Assembly (NCBI RefSeq): GCF_036173125.1
Contig: NZ_CP108054.1
Coordinates: forward strand, 9,741,501 to 9,805,500
Source of the DNA: Streptomyces sp. NBC_00286
Lineage (GTDB): Bacteria; Actinomycetota; Actinomycetes; Streptomycetales; Streptomycetaceae
Direction: 5' to 3'
Length of the DNA: 64,000 nt
A program made the position numbers and the translations under genes. Each line of letters starts with the position of its first letter. Positions within the stretch are counted from its first letter, which is position 1. Below, in pieces: positions 8,656 through 18,712 of the stretch. Under the pieces are notes generated by a model. It had not been told where the DNA came from, did no database searches, and saw nothing but the letters and a program-made list of their open reading frames with translations.

Positions 8656-9471
8656 GTGACGCAGGACTCATCCGCCCCCGACACCACGGCATCAGCGAAG
8701 ATCGACTCGGCGGTGCCGCACTCGGCCCGGATCTGGAACTACTGGCTCGGCGGCAAGGACAACTACCCCGTCGACGAGCAAGCGGGCGACGCCTTCCGCG
8801 AGATCTTCCCCGGCATCACCGACCTCGCCCGCGACTCCCGGGCCTTCCTCGGCCGCGCCGTGCGCCACCTGGCCGGAGAGGCCGGCATCCGCCAGTTCCT
8901 CGACATCGGCACGGGCCTGCCCACGGCGGACAACACCCACCAGATCGCCCAGCGGGTGGCCCCCGACGCCCGCATCGTCTACGTGGACAACGACCCGCTC
9001 GTACTCGCCCACGCCCAGGCCCTGCTGACCAGCACCCGTGAGGGCGTGACCGACTACATCGACGCGGACCTGCACGACCCGGGCGCGGTCCTGCGGGAAG
9101 CAGCCCGCACCCTCGACCTCACGAAGCCCGTGGCACTCACACTCATGCAGGTCAGCGGGCACATCGCGGACTACGACGAAGCACGCTCCATCGTCCGTAC
9201 GCTCATGGAGGCACTGCCGTCCGGCAGCTACTTCGCGTTCAACGACAGCGTGGACACCAACCAGGCCAACGCCGAAGCAACCCGCCTCTACAACGAGAGC
9301 GGCGCGGCCCCGTACTACCTGCGCAGCCCGCAGCAGCTCGCCGGCTTCTTCGCCGGCCTGGAACTGCTGGAGCCCGGCGTCGTACCCATCACCGACTGGC
9401 GCCCCGATCCCGCGACGACCGGCGCGGGCGGCGAGGTGATCGCCTTGGGTGGGGTCGCCCGTAAGCCGTGA
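8656..9471 (+). CDS. SAM-dependent methyltransferase of the PF04672 (DUF574) family
   Basis: A 271-residue protein. GTG 8656 is chosen because AAGGAGG lies 7 bp upstream. The N-terminus has the family hallmark SARIWNYWLGGKDNYPVD (about 19-36). A Rossmann SAM-binding motif FLDIGTGLPT (about 82-91) and the second acidic strand VYVDNDPLVL (about 108-117) follow. The family is highly expanded in Streptomyces and mostly of unknown substrate. It is convergent with the pectate lyase remnant. Confidence 0.9.
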   Translation: MTQDSSAPDTTASAKIDSAVPHSARIWNYWLGGKDNYPVDEQAGDAFREIFPGITDLARDSRAFLGRAVRHLAGEAGIRQFLDIGTGLPTADNTHQIAQRVAPDARIVYVDNDPLVLAHAQALLTSTREGVTDYIDADLHDPGAVLREAARTLDLTKPVALTLMQVSGHIADYDEARSIVRTLMEALPSGSYFAFNDSVDTNQANAEATRLYNESGAAPYYLRSPQQLAGFFAGLELLEPGVVPITDWRPDPATTGAGGEVIALGGVARKP

Positions 9472-9489
9472 GCAGTGCGGTGGTTGCGT

Positions 9490-10785
9490 TCACCGGTGGC
9501 GAGGGCCGGAGTGGTTCAGGACGTGCCACCACACCTCGGCCGGTGACCGCAGCGGACGGTACGGATAGACATCGGCCGGCGCCCAGCCGGTGTCCGTCGA
9601 GAACTCGTCGGGCGCCTCGGCCGCTGCCGCGGCGTCGAGTCCGGCGGGGCGGCCGTTCAGCCAGGAGCCCGTGTCGCTGAAGCGCGTGCCCCCGTAGATC
9701 GCGACCACCACGCCGGGACGGGCACCAGGGCCCTCGTACCGAAATACGTTCCTCTCGGAGACCATCGCGAACTCCACCCCGATACCGAGCGCGTACGTGG
9801 TGTCCGCTGCCCGGCCCCCGTTGACGTTGTTGACCACATGCACCTGACCGAAGCGGACGCGCGGAGCGCGCTGCCCGATGTCGGTGAAGAGGTTGCGGAC
9901 GAAGGTGACCTTCAGATGCCCGCGGTCACGGTCGCCGCGCCCGTCACCGGACCCGATGAGCACCGCCTTGTCGTGGTCGGTGAACCGGCTGTCGGACACC
10001 GTGATGAAGTCCGAACCGTCCTCGATGTCCAGCAGCCCGTCGTGCCGCTGCACCCGCTCGCCATGGAAGCCGACCGGCGCCGTGCGGTCCGGGTAGCGGC
10101 CGTCGGTGAACGTGCAGTGGTCGATCCAGACGTTCCTGCCGGTGACCACCGACATGGCGTCGAAGCGGGCGTTCCAGCTGCCGCGCTCCCCGTCGTCCGG
10201 CGACCAGGTCGTGAAGTAGTCGACGGGCGCCTCGAGTTGGAGGTCCCGGACGATGATGTTGGTGCCGGTGTTGACGCTCAGGAAGACCCCGAGCAGGCGG
10301 GCGTCGCCGCCCGTGCCGACGAGCGTGGTGTTGCTCGGCACGGTCAGCTGAATCTGCTGCTTCTCCGTGTTCGAACCGGTCTGCCGCAGGGCCCGCTGCT
10401 GCTTGCAGTAGGCGTAGCGCGTGTCGGACCACTCGGCGCCGTCCGCGCCGAAGCACGACATGTACTTCGCCAGGTCCTAGCCGGGCGCGTAGTCCTGCTC
10501 ACCGAGCAGCGTGCCGTCACCGGCCTCATGGCCGCTGATGTCTCCCTCGACCCGGATGACCTTGGGCGCGGTCGCCTCGCCGCGGTTGGCCAGCGCCTCC
10601 TTCAGCTCCGCACGCGTCGAGACGGTCCACACCGATTCCGGCCCGGCACCCGCGCCGCCGGTGGTTCCGCCGTTGACGGAAGCCCAGCCGACCGGGCCGG
10701 CGTCACGAGGGCCGGAGGCGATCGCGGGGCCCGCGGGCAACAGGGCCGCAGGCCAGCAGAAGGGCTACGACAAGACTCCCGCATA
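9490..10785 (-). pseudogene. Secreted pectate lyase, broken by amber stop and signal-peptide frameshift
   Basis: The parallel beta-helix pectate lyase (polysaccharide lyase family 1) is clear: NTTLVGTG, NIIVRDLQ, VWIDHCTF, LLDIEDGSDFITVSDSRF, KAVLIGSGDG, RAPRVRFGQVHVVNN. Two lesions are visible. An in-frame TAG at 10478-10480 splits GEQDYAPG from DLAKYMSCFG, where homologues carry Tyr. Upstream, a hydrophobic signal peptide (GSLVVALLLACGPVA) lies in a different frame from the mature N-terminus, with the shift near 10740-10750. The remaining sequence is well conserved, so decay is recent or the lesions are sequence errors. Confidence 0.85.
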
Positions 10786-10888
10786 CGCGGCTTGCGGGTA
10801 CGGCTGAGCGGACGGCACCCCAGGAACGTAAATGGCTCGAATCAGCTGCCGTCATCGACGCGAAGTCCTCCTCATCAATCGCTCGTCA

Positions 10889-12292
10889 TCAATCCCTGAG
10901 CCGGTCGATCTGCCGGATCTTGTTCGTCGCGTCCAGGGCCGCGACTTTGTAGGACTCCGCGAGGGTGGGGTAGTTGAACACCGCGTTGACCAGGTAGTCG
11001 ACCGTGCCGCCGCAGCCCATCACGGACTGCCCGATGTGGATCAGTTCGGTGGCCCCCGTACCGAAGCAGTGCACGCCGAGGAGTCTGCGGTCGTCCGGCG
11101 AGACCAGCAGTTTCAGCATGCCGTGCGAGTCGCCGATGATCTGCCCCCGGGCCAGCTCGCGATAGCGGGAGATGCCGACCTCGTACGGCACGGAATCCTC
11201 GGTGAGCTGGTCCTCGGTCCGCCCGATGAAGCTGATCTCCGGGATGGTGTAGATGCCGATCGGCTGAAGGCCGTCCATCTGGTTCACCGGCTCGCCACAG
11301 GCGTGATACGCCGCCGTACGCCCCTGCTCCATCGAGGTCGCGGCCAGCGCCGGGAACCCGATGACATCGCCGACGGCGTAGATGTGTGGCACCTCGGTGC
11401 GGAAGTGCTCGTCGACCTTGATCCGGCCGCGCCGGTCGGCGGACAGACCGGCCTTGTCGAGATCGAGGTCGTCGGTGAGGCCCTGGCGGCCCGCGGAGTA
11501 CATCACCGCGTCCGCAGGTATCTTCTTGCCGCTCTCCAGAAGCGTGAGAGTGCCCCTCGGGTGACGTTCGACCGCGGCGACGGTCTCCCCGAACCGGAAG
11601 GTGACGGCCAGGTCCCGAAGGTGGTACTTCAGCGACTCGATCACCTCGACGTCACAGAAGTCGAGCATCCCCGGCCGCTGTTCGACCACGGTGACCTTGC
11701 TGCCGAGAGCGGCGAACATGGAGGCGTACTCCATGCCGATCACGCCGGCGCCGACGATGACCATGGAGCGCGGCACCCGTTCCAGATTCAGTACGTTGTC
11801 CGAATCGATGATCGTCCGCTCGTCGAACTCGACGCTGGCGGGCCGGGCGGGGCGGGTGCCGGTGGCGATGACGATGTGTTCGGCGTTCAACAGCCGCTCG
11901 TTGCCGGTGACTTCGCGCAGTGCGACGGTGTGGTCGTCGACGAAGCGGCCGGTGCCGGCGAACAGGGAGACGTGGTTGCGGGAGAGCTGGCTGCGGATGA
12001 CGTCGACCTCGCGGCCCACCACGTGCTGGGTACGTGCCGTCAGGTCCGCGACGGTGATGTCCTCCTTTAGACGGTAGCTCTGGCCGTACAGATCACGTTG
12101 CGTGAGGCCGGTCAGATACAGGACCGCCTCGCGCAGTGTCTTGGACGGGATGGTCCCGGTGTGGATGGAGACCCCGCCGACCATGTCGGGGCGGTCGATG
12201 ACGGCGACCCGGCGGCCGAGTTTGGCGGCGGCGATGGCGGCTTTCTGGCCGCCCGGGCCGGATCCGATGACGAGCATGTCGAAGTCGGGCAC
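10889..12292 (-). CDS. sthA: Soluble pyridine nucleotide transhydrogenase
   Basis: A 467-residue flavoprotein of the pyridine nucleotide-disulphide oxidoreductase fold, starting at GTG 12292. FAD binding is seen at [17 protein letters not shown] (residues 8-24) and NAD(P) binding at [16 protein letters not shown] (about 177-192). The second FAD motif is YAVGDVIG (about 305). The active-site region reads [19 protein letters not shown], lacking the redox CxxxxC of lipoamide dehydrogenase and matching the GTIPSK signature of SthA. It moves reducing equivalents between NADPH and NAD+ in the cytoplasm. No operon partner. Confidence 0.92.
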   Translation of the reverse strand: MPDFDMLVIGSGPGGQKAAIAAAKLGRRVAVIDRPDMVGGVSIHTGTIPSKTLREAVLYLTGLTQRDLYGQSYRLKEDITVADLTARTQHVVGREVDVIRSQLSRNHVSLFAGTGRFVDDHTVALREVTGNERLLNAEHIVIATGTRPARPASVEFDERTIIDSDNVLNLERVPRSMVIVGAGVIGMEYASMFAALGSKVTVVEQRPGMLDFCDVEVIESLKYHLRDLAVTFRFGETVAAVERHPRGTLTLLESGKKIPADAVMYSAGRQGLTDDLDLDKAGLSADRRGRIKVDEHFRTEVPHIYAVGDVIGFPALAATSMEQGRTAAYHACGEPVNQMDGLQPIGIYTIPEISFIGRTEDQLTEDSVPYEVGISRYRELARGQIIGDSHGMLKLLVSPDDRRLLGVHCFGTGATELIHIGQSVMGCGGTVDYLVNAVFNYPTLAESYKVAALDATNKIRQIDRLRD

Positions 12293-12396
12293 GTGCGGAG
12301 TCTGTCAGCTCGAAGGTCGCACCCGAAAGGGTGAGCAGCCATGTCGGCGACCAACTGCGCGGTTCCGCATACGACTTGATCCTGATCACGAGCGAA

Positions 12397-12412
12397 CGAC
12401 CGCCTCCGGTCG
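12397..12412. terminator. Short hairpin after the SpoIIE phosphatase gene
   Basis: CGACCG-CCTC-CGGTCG, located 16 bp past the stop of the minus-strand phosphatase gene. Confidence 0.45.
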
Positions 12413-12427
12413 CTCTCCGCCCGTCTC

Positions 12428-15229
12428 TCAGGGCAGAGGCTGCTCGGCCCAGATGATCTTGCCGGTGGGGGTGTAGCGGGTGCCCCAGCGTTCGGCGAGC
12501 TGCGCGACGAGGAACAGGCCGCGCCCGCCCTCGTCGGTGGTGGCCGCGTACCGCAGATGGGGGGAGGTGCTGCTGCTGTCGAAGACCTCGCAGATCAGGC
12601 TCCGGTCGCGGAGCATACGGACACGGATGGGGCCGTTGCTGTAGCGGATGGCGTTGGTGACGAGTTCGCTGAGTATCAGCTCGGTGACGAACGCCAACTC
12701 GTCCAGGCCCCACTGGGTCAGCTGTCGGGTGACTGTTTCGCGTACGTCGGCGACGGCGGCCGGGTCGGTGGGCACCTGCCAGTCGGCGATGCGGTCTGCG
12801 GGCATTGCGCTGGTGCGTGCGACGAGGAGGGCGATGTCGTCGTTCTGCGGGGCGGGGAGCATGGCGTCGAGTACGGTCCGACAGGTGTCCTCGGGCGTCC
12901 TGTGGGCGCCGGTCAGGGCGGTGCGCAGAAGTTCGAGCCCGGCGTCGATGTCGCGTTCCCGGTCCTCGATGAGCCCGTCCGTGTAGAGGACGAGGCGGCT
13001 GTCCTCGGCCAGTTGGAGGTCGGCCGTCTCGAACGGCAGCCCCCCGAGCCCGAGCGGCAGACCTGCCGGGACCTCGGGGAACTCGACGCTGCCGTCGGGC
13101 TGGATCAGCGCCGGCTGCGGGTGGCCGGCACGGGCCACGCTGCACTGCCGGGACACCGGGTCGTAGATCGCGTACAGACAGGTCGCGCCGGTGACCGCGG
13201 CACCGCTGTCGGCCCCCTCGTCCTGATCGATACGGGCCACCAACTCGTCGAGAAGCCCGAGGAGTTCATGGGGCGGCAGATCCAGGGCGGAGAAATTGTG
13301 CACCGCGGTACGCAGCCGCCCCATCGTGGCCGCGGCGTGCAGGCCGTGGCCGACGACATCGCCCACGACCAGGGCGACCCGGGCGCCGGGCAGCGGCAGC
13401 ACATCGAACCAGTCCCCGCCCACCCCTGCCTGGGCGGGCAGGTAGCGGTAGGCGACGTCCAGGGCGTTCTGCTCGGGCAGGTTGCGCGGCAGCAGGCTGC
13501 GCTGGAGCGTCTCGGCCATGGTGTGCTCGCGGGTGTAGCGGCGTGCGTTGTCGATGGAGACGGCGGCCCTGGCGACGAGTTCCTCGGCGAGGGCTACTTC
13601 CTCGGTGTCGAAGGGTTCTGGTTTCTGGGAGCGCCAGAAGTTGGCTACGCCCAGTACCAGACCTCCCGCCCGCAGGGGGACGGTGATCAGCGAGTGGATT
13701 CCGTACGCGACGACCTGCTCGGCGCGTTCCAGATCCTGGGCCAGCCACCCGGGGGCGTCCTTGAGGTTCGGCTCGACGACAGCCTGACCGGTGCTGAGGC
13801 TACGGGCCTGCGGTGAGGAAGCGACGAATCTGATGCGCTCACCCACCGGGTAGAGAGGGGCGTCCTGACGGATTCCGCTGAACGCCGTGCGGTGCAGATC
13901 GGTGACCTTGTTCGGCTCCTCCCCGTTCAGCACGGCGTCGGCCAGATCCACGGTGACGAAGTCCGCGAAGCGTGGGACGGCCACCTCCGCCAGCTCTCCG
14001 GCGGTGCGAGCGACATCCAGCCCGGTGCCGATGCCGACTCCGGCGTCGTACAGCAGCTTGAGGCGTTCTCGGGCCATCTCGGCTCGTCCCGACAGGGCGC
14101 GCAGGTCGGTGGTGTCGCGGAGGGTTGCGACGCTGCCGGGCGGGCCTCCCTGGCGGTCGGTGGGCCGCTGGTTGATGGCCAGCAGCCGGTCTCCGACCGG
14201 GTGCACCTCGTCCGTGGCCACCCGTCCCGAGGCCAGGAGGCCGGCGGTGTCGGCGTCGAGACCGAGTTCGAGAACGTGTCGGCCCTCGGCGTCGGCAGGC
14301 AGGCCGAGCAGCTGCTGGGCCTCGTCATTGGCGAGCAGCAGCCGCCCCGCACCGCTGACGATGATCACTCCCTCCCGGACGGCATGCAGTACGGCGTCAT
14401 GGTGCTCGTACATACGGGTCATCTCGTACGGGCCCAGACCCCGGGTCTGGCGCAGCAGCCGCCTGCTCACCAGCGCTGTCCCCGCCGTGGACAGGCCGAG
14501 TGCCGCGGCCGCCGCCGAAAGGAGGATCGGCAGCTGCCGATCCGCGACGCCACCCACATTGGCGGTCGTGATACCCGCCGACACCAGACCCACGACCGAT
14601 CCGTCGGGCGCCTTCACCGGAACCACGGCCTGCACCAGCGGCCCGATGGTCCCCTCGATCTCCTCGGTGATCGAACGGCCGGCCAGCGCGGGTTCCATGG
14701 TCCCGACGAACTTCCTTCCGATCCTGTCCGGTTTGGGGTGCGTATAGCGGGTCCCGTCGGTGTCCATCACGACGATGAAGTCGACTTCCGACCGCACGCG
14801 TGCGGCTTCGGCACGCGGCTGGAGCACCGCCGTGGGGTCGGAACCACGCATGGCCTCGCGCAACCCCGGAGCATTGGCGAACGTCTCGGCGACGGCGAGC
14901 GAACGGTTGCGGGCCTCCTCTGTGCTGTCGTGCCGCACTTGCAGCACCAGCGCCAGCACCGCGGCCACGATCAGCATCAGCACGATCACCACTTGCAGTA
15001 CGAAGACCTGGCCGGCGACGCTGCGCCCGCTCAACGCCGACCGGAACCTGTCGGCCGGTTTTCGCGGGGGCCCGTCTGGGTGCGGTCCTCGTTCTTCGGC
15101 GGGTCCGTGCGATGCGTGCCGCGCCCGCTGCTCGTGCGCCCGGCGAGCACCAACACGCCCAAGCCGTGCGCGCAGACCTATGGCAGAGGAGGTCGGCTGA
15201 GCCCGGGATCGACCCAAGTGGCGGAGCAT
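12428..15229 (-). CDS. Membrane sensor SpoIIE-type PP2C phosphatase with anti-sigma-like ATPase domain
   Basis: A 933-residue protein from ATG 15229; the start is uncertain, as the frame is open to 15316. Order: basic N-terminus, membrane helix (VFVLQVVIVLMLIVAAVLALVLQV, about 75-97), periplasmic Cache-like sensor, second helix (about 240-258), PAS domain, GAF domain, PP2C/SpoIIE phosphatase (GGDWFDVLPL, VVGDVVGHG, ARAGHPQP, LVLYTDGL), and a GHKL ATPase domain (SELVTNAIRYS, DEGGRGLFLV) like RsbW. Such proteins link an extracellular signal to partner-switching control of sigma factors. The partners are not in this window. Confidence 0.92.
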   Translation of the reverse strand: MLRHLGRSRAQPTSSAIGLRARLGRVGARRAHEQRARHASHGPAEERGPHPDGPPRKPADRFRSALSGRSVAGQVFVLQVVIVLMLIVAAVLALVLQVRHDSTEEARNRSLAVAETFANAPGLREAMRGSDPTAVLQPRAEAARVRSEVDFIVVMDTDGTRYTHPKPDRIGRKFVGTMEPALAGRSITEEIEGTIGPLVQAVVPVKAPDGSVVGLVSAGITTANVGGVADRQLPILLSAAAAALGLSTAGTALVSRRLLRQTRGLGPYEMTRMYEHHDAVLHAVREGVIIVSGAGRLLLANDEAQQLLGLPADAEGRHVLELGLDADTAGLLASGRVATDEVHPVGDRLLAINQRPTDRQGGPPGSVATLRDTTDLRALSGRAEMARERLKLLYDAGVGIGTGLDVARTAGELAEVAVPRFADFVTVDLADAVLNGEEPNKVTDLHRTAFSGIRQDAPLYPVGERIRFVASSPQARSLSTGQAVVEPNLKDAPGWLAQDLERAEQVVAYGIHSLITVPLRAGGLVLGVANFWRSQKPEPFDTEEVALAEELVARAAVSIDNARRYTREHTMAETLQRSLLPRNLPEQNALDVAYRYLPAQAGVGGDWFDVLPLPGARVALVVGDVVGHGLHAAATMGRLRTAVHNFSALDLPPHELLGLLDELVARIDQDEGADSGAAVTGATCLYAIYDPVSRQCSVARAGHPQPALIQPDGSVEFPEVPAGLPLGLGGLPFETADLQLAEDSRLVLYTDGLIEDRERDIDAGLELLRTALTGAHRTPEDTCRTVLDAMLPAPQNDDIALLVARTSAMPADRIADWQVPTDPAAVADVRETVTRQLTQWGLDELAFVTELILSELVTNAIRYSNGPIRVRMLRDRSLICEVFDSSSTSPHLRYAATTDEGGRGLFLVAQLAERWGTRYTPTGKIIWAEQPLP

Positions 15230-15376
15230 GTGCCCATGTCTACACTCCCCGATGCCAGGAGGCGAGGGTGTCACGCACTGCGACAGCCGTGGCCTCGGCC
15301 GCGCGGCCGAGGCCACGCCGGCTTGAGGCTCGGGTACGAGCGCTGTGAGGACGCAGGGGAGCGGGGTGCCGCGTGT

Positions 15377-16240
15377 TCAGCCAATGCACACCACGAGCAG
15401 GCAAATCTCCGCCGGGGACGTCGCGGTCGGGGAGCGGCTGGGATGGGTGGCACCGGAAGACGCTCCCGAGTCCGTGTCGTCGGTGGCCGGGGGCGGCTGC
15501 TCTGCTGTCCTCCCGGTGCCGCCCTGATCCGTCTCGGGAGAGGCCGGTGAGTCGGTCCCCGGCTGCGGGGCCGACGTCGCCGGCGCCTCCGGAGTCGGTT
15601 GAGCAGGGCCTGCGGCATCGGGCCGGGTGATCGTCCGCGTCGTGCGGCGCGCGGGGGCGGGGGACTTCTCACGCGGTAGGTCGGCCGCGGGCGGTTGTAC
15701 GGGGGGAGTCGTGCGCGAAGACCGGCTGGTATCGGGCTGGGCCGGTGCCGGAAGCGTGGGCAGTGCCGGCGCTTCCTCCGGGACGCCCTTGTACGTGTCG
15801 TCCTTGTGCGTATCATCCGGCGCGGTTGCTGCCTGGGCCCGGTCGGTGGGGGGCCGGTCCAGCGCGGCGAGGGTCAGGCCGCCTCCAACGAGTGCGACGG
15901 CGGTCGCGACCACGGCCCGGCGCTTGTTCTTCTTCCATCGTGCCAGCTGGCGACGCCGCGCTGCCCGCCCCTGCGGCGCGGCCTCCAGGCCCCCGGAAGA
16001 GCCGGTGTGTGGGACCTCATCCGTGCCGTCGCCGCCCGCTGCCTCGTCACGGAGATCGCTACCGTGCCGCGTACGGGAGGCCGTGAACCACGGCGACGCC
16101 CCGGTCACCGCCGTTTCCGTCGTCGTCGACAGGGCGTGCCCCTCGACCGCCGGGGGAGCGATGTCCGGGGCGTACGCGCCGCACCCGGGGCACACGAGGG
16201 CACCGTTGAGATGCCGGTGACACGAGGAGCAGTAATCCAT
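15377..16240 (-). CDS. Zinc-ribbon membrane protein with Pro/Thr-rich exported tail (SCO2400-like)
   Basis: A 287-residue protein starting at ATG 16240, with AGGAAGA upstream. It opens with a zinc ribbon C-x2-C-x9-C-x2-C (MDYCSSCHRHLNGALVCPGCG), then a polar linker. A basic stop-transfer (RWKKNKRR) precedes one membrane helix (about 109-127, AVVATAVALVGGGLTLAAL). A long Pro/Thr/Ser-rich tail ends in the hydrophobic AEICLLVVCIG. The N-terminus closely resembles S. coelicolor SCO2400-family proteins, of unknown role. The zinc ribbon would be cytoplasmic and the tail exported. Confidence 0.7.
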   Translation of the reverse strand: MDYCSSCHRHLNGALVCPGCGAYAPDIAPPAVEGHALSTTTETAVTGASPWFTASRTRHGSDLRDEAAGGDGTDEVPHTGSSGGLEAAPQGRAARRRQLARWKKNKRRAVVATAVALVGGGLTLAALDRPPTDRAQAATAPDDTHKDDTYKGVPEEAPALPTLPAPAQPDTSRSSRTTPPVQPPAADLPREKSPAPARRTTRTITRPDAAGPAQPTPEAPATSAPQPGTDSPASPETDQGGTGRTAEQPPPATDDTDSGASSGATHPSRSPTATSPAEICLLVVCIG

Positions 16241-16752
16241 GTGCGGTCTTCCTGAGTTGACGTGCCGCCGACCCGCCGAGCTGCGGCCCGGGAACGGTCG
16301 CACGTGAGATCGAGCAGCCAGCAACGCTAACGGGACTGTCGGCAGGCTGTGTGCAGCCCATGTGGCACTCCTGCAGAGGTTCTCCGGAGGGACTTGTGCG
16401 CGGTGTGTGGCCGTAGGCGCTGAGCGGTCGGGGGTGGAGCTGTCGCGATTGTTGCCCTGAGTCGGCGAACCCAGGTGCCGGGCGGCCGCGGCGGCAGCAG
16501 CGGTGAATGCCTCGAAGTGACCGACGCCCACCCACCGCCCGTCCGCGACCGCAAGCACTCCACTTGGCCTCGCCGCCCTATTCGCCGCACCGTCCGGACC
16601 ACCTTCATCGGCGCCCTCAAGACCGACACAGGAAACACATGGGTTAACTCTTGCCACTGGCATGTGGTGCACATACGTTCCCTTCGTCCCCCACTCGGAA
16701 CGCTCGCTGTGGCGATCCCTGAGCGGGCGTCGACAAGGCGGACAGGCACCCC
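16241..16752. other. Intergenic region without a supported gene
   Basis: About 510 bp between the divergent zinc-ribbon protein and the subtilase. Open frames on both strands show no recognisable product. The subtilase promoter should lie here. Confidence 0.5.
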
Positions 16753-17929
16753 GTGAAAATACGCATAGGCACCGCTCTGATGTCGATCCCCCCTCACCGT
16801 GGCCGCACTTCCCGCAACAGCGGAAGCCGTCACGGCGAACGACCACCTGGTCGAGGTGACCCGAGCCACCGGCAAGGCCATACCCGGCCAGTACATCGTC
16901 ACCCTCAAACCCGGTACGAACGCCGGCAGCCTGGCCCGCATCGCGGGCGTGCGTACGAGGCACACCTTCGACGCCGTCATCGACGGCTTCGCGGCCGAGC
17001 TCAACGCCGGTCAGCTCAACGCCCTGCGCCGCAACCCCGCCGTCCTGCGTATCGAGGAGGACCAGCAGGTCCGCGCCGACCGCACCATCCGCGCCGCCGC
17101 CACCCAGAGCAACGCCACCTGGGGCCTGGACCGTATCGACCAGCGCAACCTGCCGCTGTCCACGACGTACGGCTACAACACCACCGCCCCCAACGTGACG
17201 GCGTACATCATCGACACCGGCATCGACCCCAGCCACCCCGACTTCGGCAACCGCGCCACGATCGCCTACGACGCCACTCTCGAAGGCCACGGGCTGGACT
17301 GCAACGGCCACGGCACACATGTCGCCGGAACCATCGGCGGCACCACCTACGGCGTGGCCAAGGGGGCCAAGCTCCGTGGCGTGCGCGTCCTCAACTGCTC
17401 CGGCATAGGGACGAACGCCGATGTGATCGAGGGCATGGACTGGGTCCGTACCCACGCCGTGAAGCCCGCCGTCGCCAACATGTCGCTCGGCGGCGGCTTC
17501 TCAGCCACCGTCAACAGCGTGGCCACGAGCCTCAACAACTCCGGTGTCTTCCTCGCCGTCGCGGCCGGCAACGAAGAAGAGGATGCCTGCAAGACCTCGC
17601 CGGCCAGCGCCTCCGGTGTGATGACCGTCGCGGCGTCGGACAAGACAGACACCGCCGCCTCCTTCACGAACTACGGTTCCTGCGTGGAGACTTACGCGCC
17701 CGGCGTCTCCATCACCTCCGCCTGGCTCCTGGGCACCACCAACACCCTCAGCGGCACCTCGATGGCCAGCCCGCACGTCGCGGGTGTGGGTGCGCTCTAC
17801 AAGGGCGCCAAGGGTGACGCGGCGTCCTCTACCGTCAACAAGTGGATCAACAGCAACGCCATCAGCGGTGTGATCAAGAACAACCGCGCCGGCACCCCCA
17901 ACCGACTGCTGTACAAGAACACCCTCTGA
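16753..17929 (+). CDS. Secreted subtilisin-like serine protease (S8), signal peptide out of frame
   Basis: The protease frame opens at GTG 16799 and gives 376 residues. An I9 prodomain (PGQYIVTLKPG, about 29-95) precedes the catalytic domain. The triad is visible: Asp 139 (IIDTGID), His 174 (GHGTHVAGT) and Ser 321 (SGTSMASPHVAG), with oxyanion Asn in AAGNEEE. A signal-peptide start MKIRIGTALMSI begins at GTG 16753 but is in another frame. Removing one C from the six-C run at 16788-16793 joins it to the protease as MSIPLTVAALPATAEA, a normal export signal. As sequenced, the enzyme would lack a full signal peptide. It is either a recent frameshift or a base-calling error. Confidence 0.88.
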
Positions 17930-17947
17930 AGCTTGTTCTTTAAGGTC

Positions 17948-17970
17948 CGGCCGACCTTGAAGGTTGGCCG
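17948..17970. terminator. Hairpin after the subtilase gene
   Basis: A near-perfect inverted repeat CGGCCGACCTT-G-AAGGTTGGCCG begins 19 bp after the stop codon. Confidence 0.65.
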
Positions 17971-18014
17971 TATTGAAGCTCGTCTTCAGAGGGCTCGTCC
18001 GGCACCATGATCGT

Positions 18015-18218
18015 GTGACGAACAACGAGGAAGCCCGCGTACCGTCCATCAGCACAGGGCTTGTTGTAGGCATGCTGATCGGCATTCCAGTTGGGCTCGT
18101 GCTCGGACTGGCTGTTTTCGACAGCATGGCGATGGGCCTGGTGCTCGGCGGTGGTGCAGGCGGAGTCCTTGGTGTCACTTTCCGGGCGTCGCTGCGCTCG
18201 CAGCGCCAGTCCCCGTGA
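18015..18218 (+). CDS. Small Gly-rich membrane protein
   Basis: 67 residues from GTG 18015. Two hydrophobic stretches (STGLVVGMLIGIPVGLVLGLAV and MAMGLVLGGGAGGVLGVTF) contain Gly-x3-Gly spacing typical of packed membrane helices. The ends are charged. No family is recognised and the ribosome-binding site is weak. Confidence 0.45.
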   Translation: MTNNEEARVPSISTGLVVGMLIGIPVGLVLGLAVFDSMAMGLVLGGGAGGVLGVTFRASLRSQRQSP

Positions 18219-18369
18219 AGACTCCGCATGGCTGCTCAGCTTGATCTGTAGCCTTCGGCGTCGAACGGCATCTCGAACTGGGTCGCTCACCTGGGTATTC
18301 TCCGGACGCTGAGGCGGCCTTCGCCTGATCATGTGCTCCGACCAAGGTGCACTAATCAGAACGAAGGCC

Positions 18370-18657
18370 GTGAGGGTGAGTCTGCTGCCTGAAGCTGTTC
18401 CAGGAGAAGCGTTCGCGGAAGCGTCACGCTTCCGGGCCGAGTTGTACGAGTGTCTGACCGTCCGGGGCGATGAGTTGTTCGAGCTGGTGGACGCGGCGTT
18501 GTGTACGCCGGGTGCGGTGCACTCGGTGGTGGAGCTGACACTGCTGCCCGAGCACCGCCGTGGGCACGGCGCGATGTACAACGGTCTCAATCAAGGCCGG
18601 ATCGACACCGGCCGGCTGCGCTCGCTGCTGGCTGGGCTGCCGCTGCCCCCGTTTCCG
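18370..18657 (+). pseudogene. N-terminal fragment of an IS701-like transposase
   Basis: From GTG 18370 about 95 residues read SRFRAELYECLTVRGDELFELVDAAL...LVPEHRRGHG-like sequence (here LLPEHRRGHGAMYNGLNQGRID) ending LLAGLPLPP. This matches the conserved N-terminus of Streptomyces IS701/NF041680-type transposases, which normally run to about 400 residues. It stops abruptly at about 18655, where the reading passes into the antisense of a DUF3618-type gene. An inverted repeat (GGCCTTCG...CGAAGGCC, about 18313-18367) precedes it and may belong to the element's left end. Confidence 0.7.
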
Positions 18658-18712
18658 GTTCCTCCGAGGAGGGTGCTGCGTCATCGCCCGTGTGCGGTTT
18701 GTCCTTGGTCAT
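18650..18712 (-). pseudogene. Truncated start of a DUF3618-type gene
   Basis: ATG 18712 overlaps the Holin-X stop (ATGA) and begins MTKDKPHTGDDAAPSSEEPE, the typical opening of DUF3618 proteins that follow Holin-X genes in actinobacteria. After about 20 codons the sequence enters the transposase fragment, so the gene is cut off. Confidence 0.6.

Noticed and set aside
15377..17455. 692-codon minus-strand frame covering the zinc-ribbon gene and the start of the subtilase
   Set aside because: Only the part from ATG 16240 has a ribosome-binding site and recognisable protein; the rest is antisense to the subtilase.
18340..18358. CACTAATCAGAACGAAGG as a TACTAA-box
   Set aside because: The second half does not match and it belongs to the inverted repeat beside the transposase fragment.
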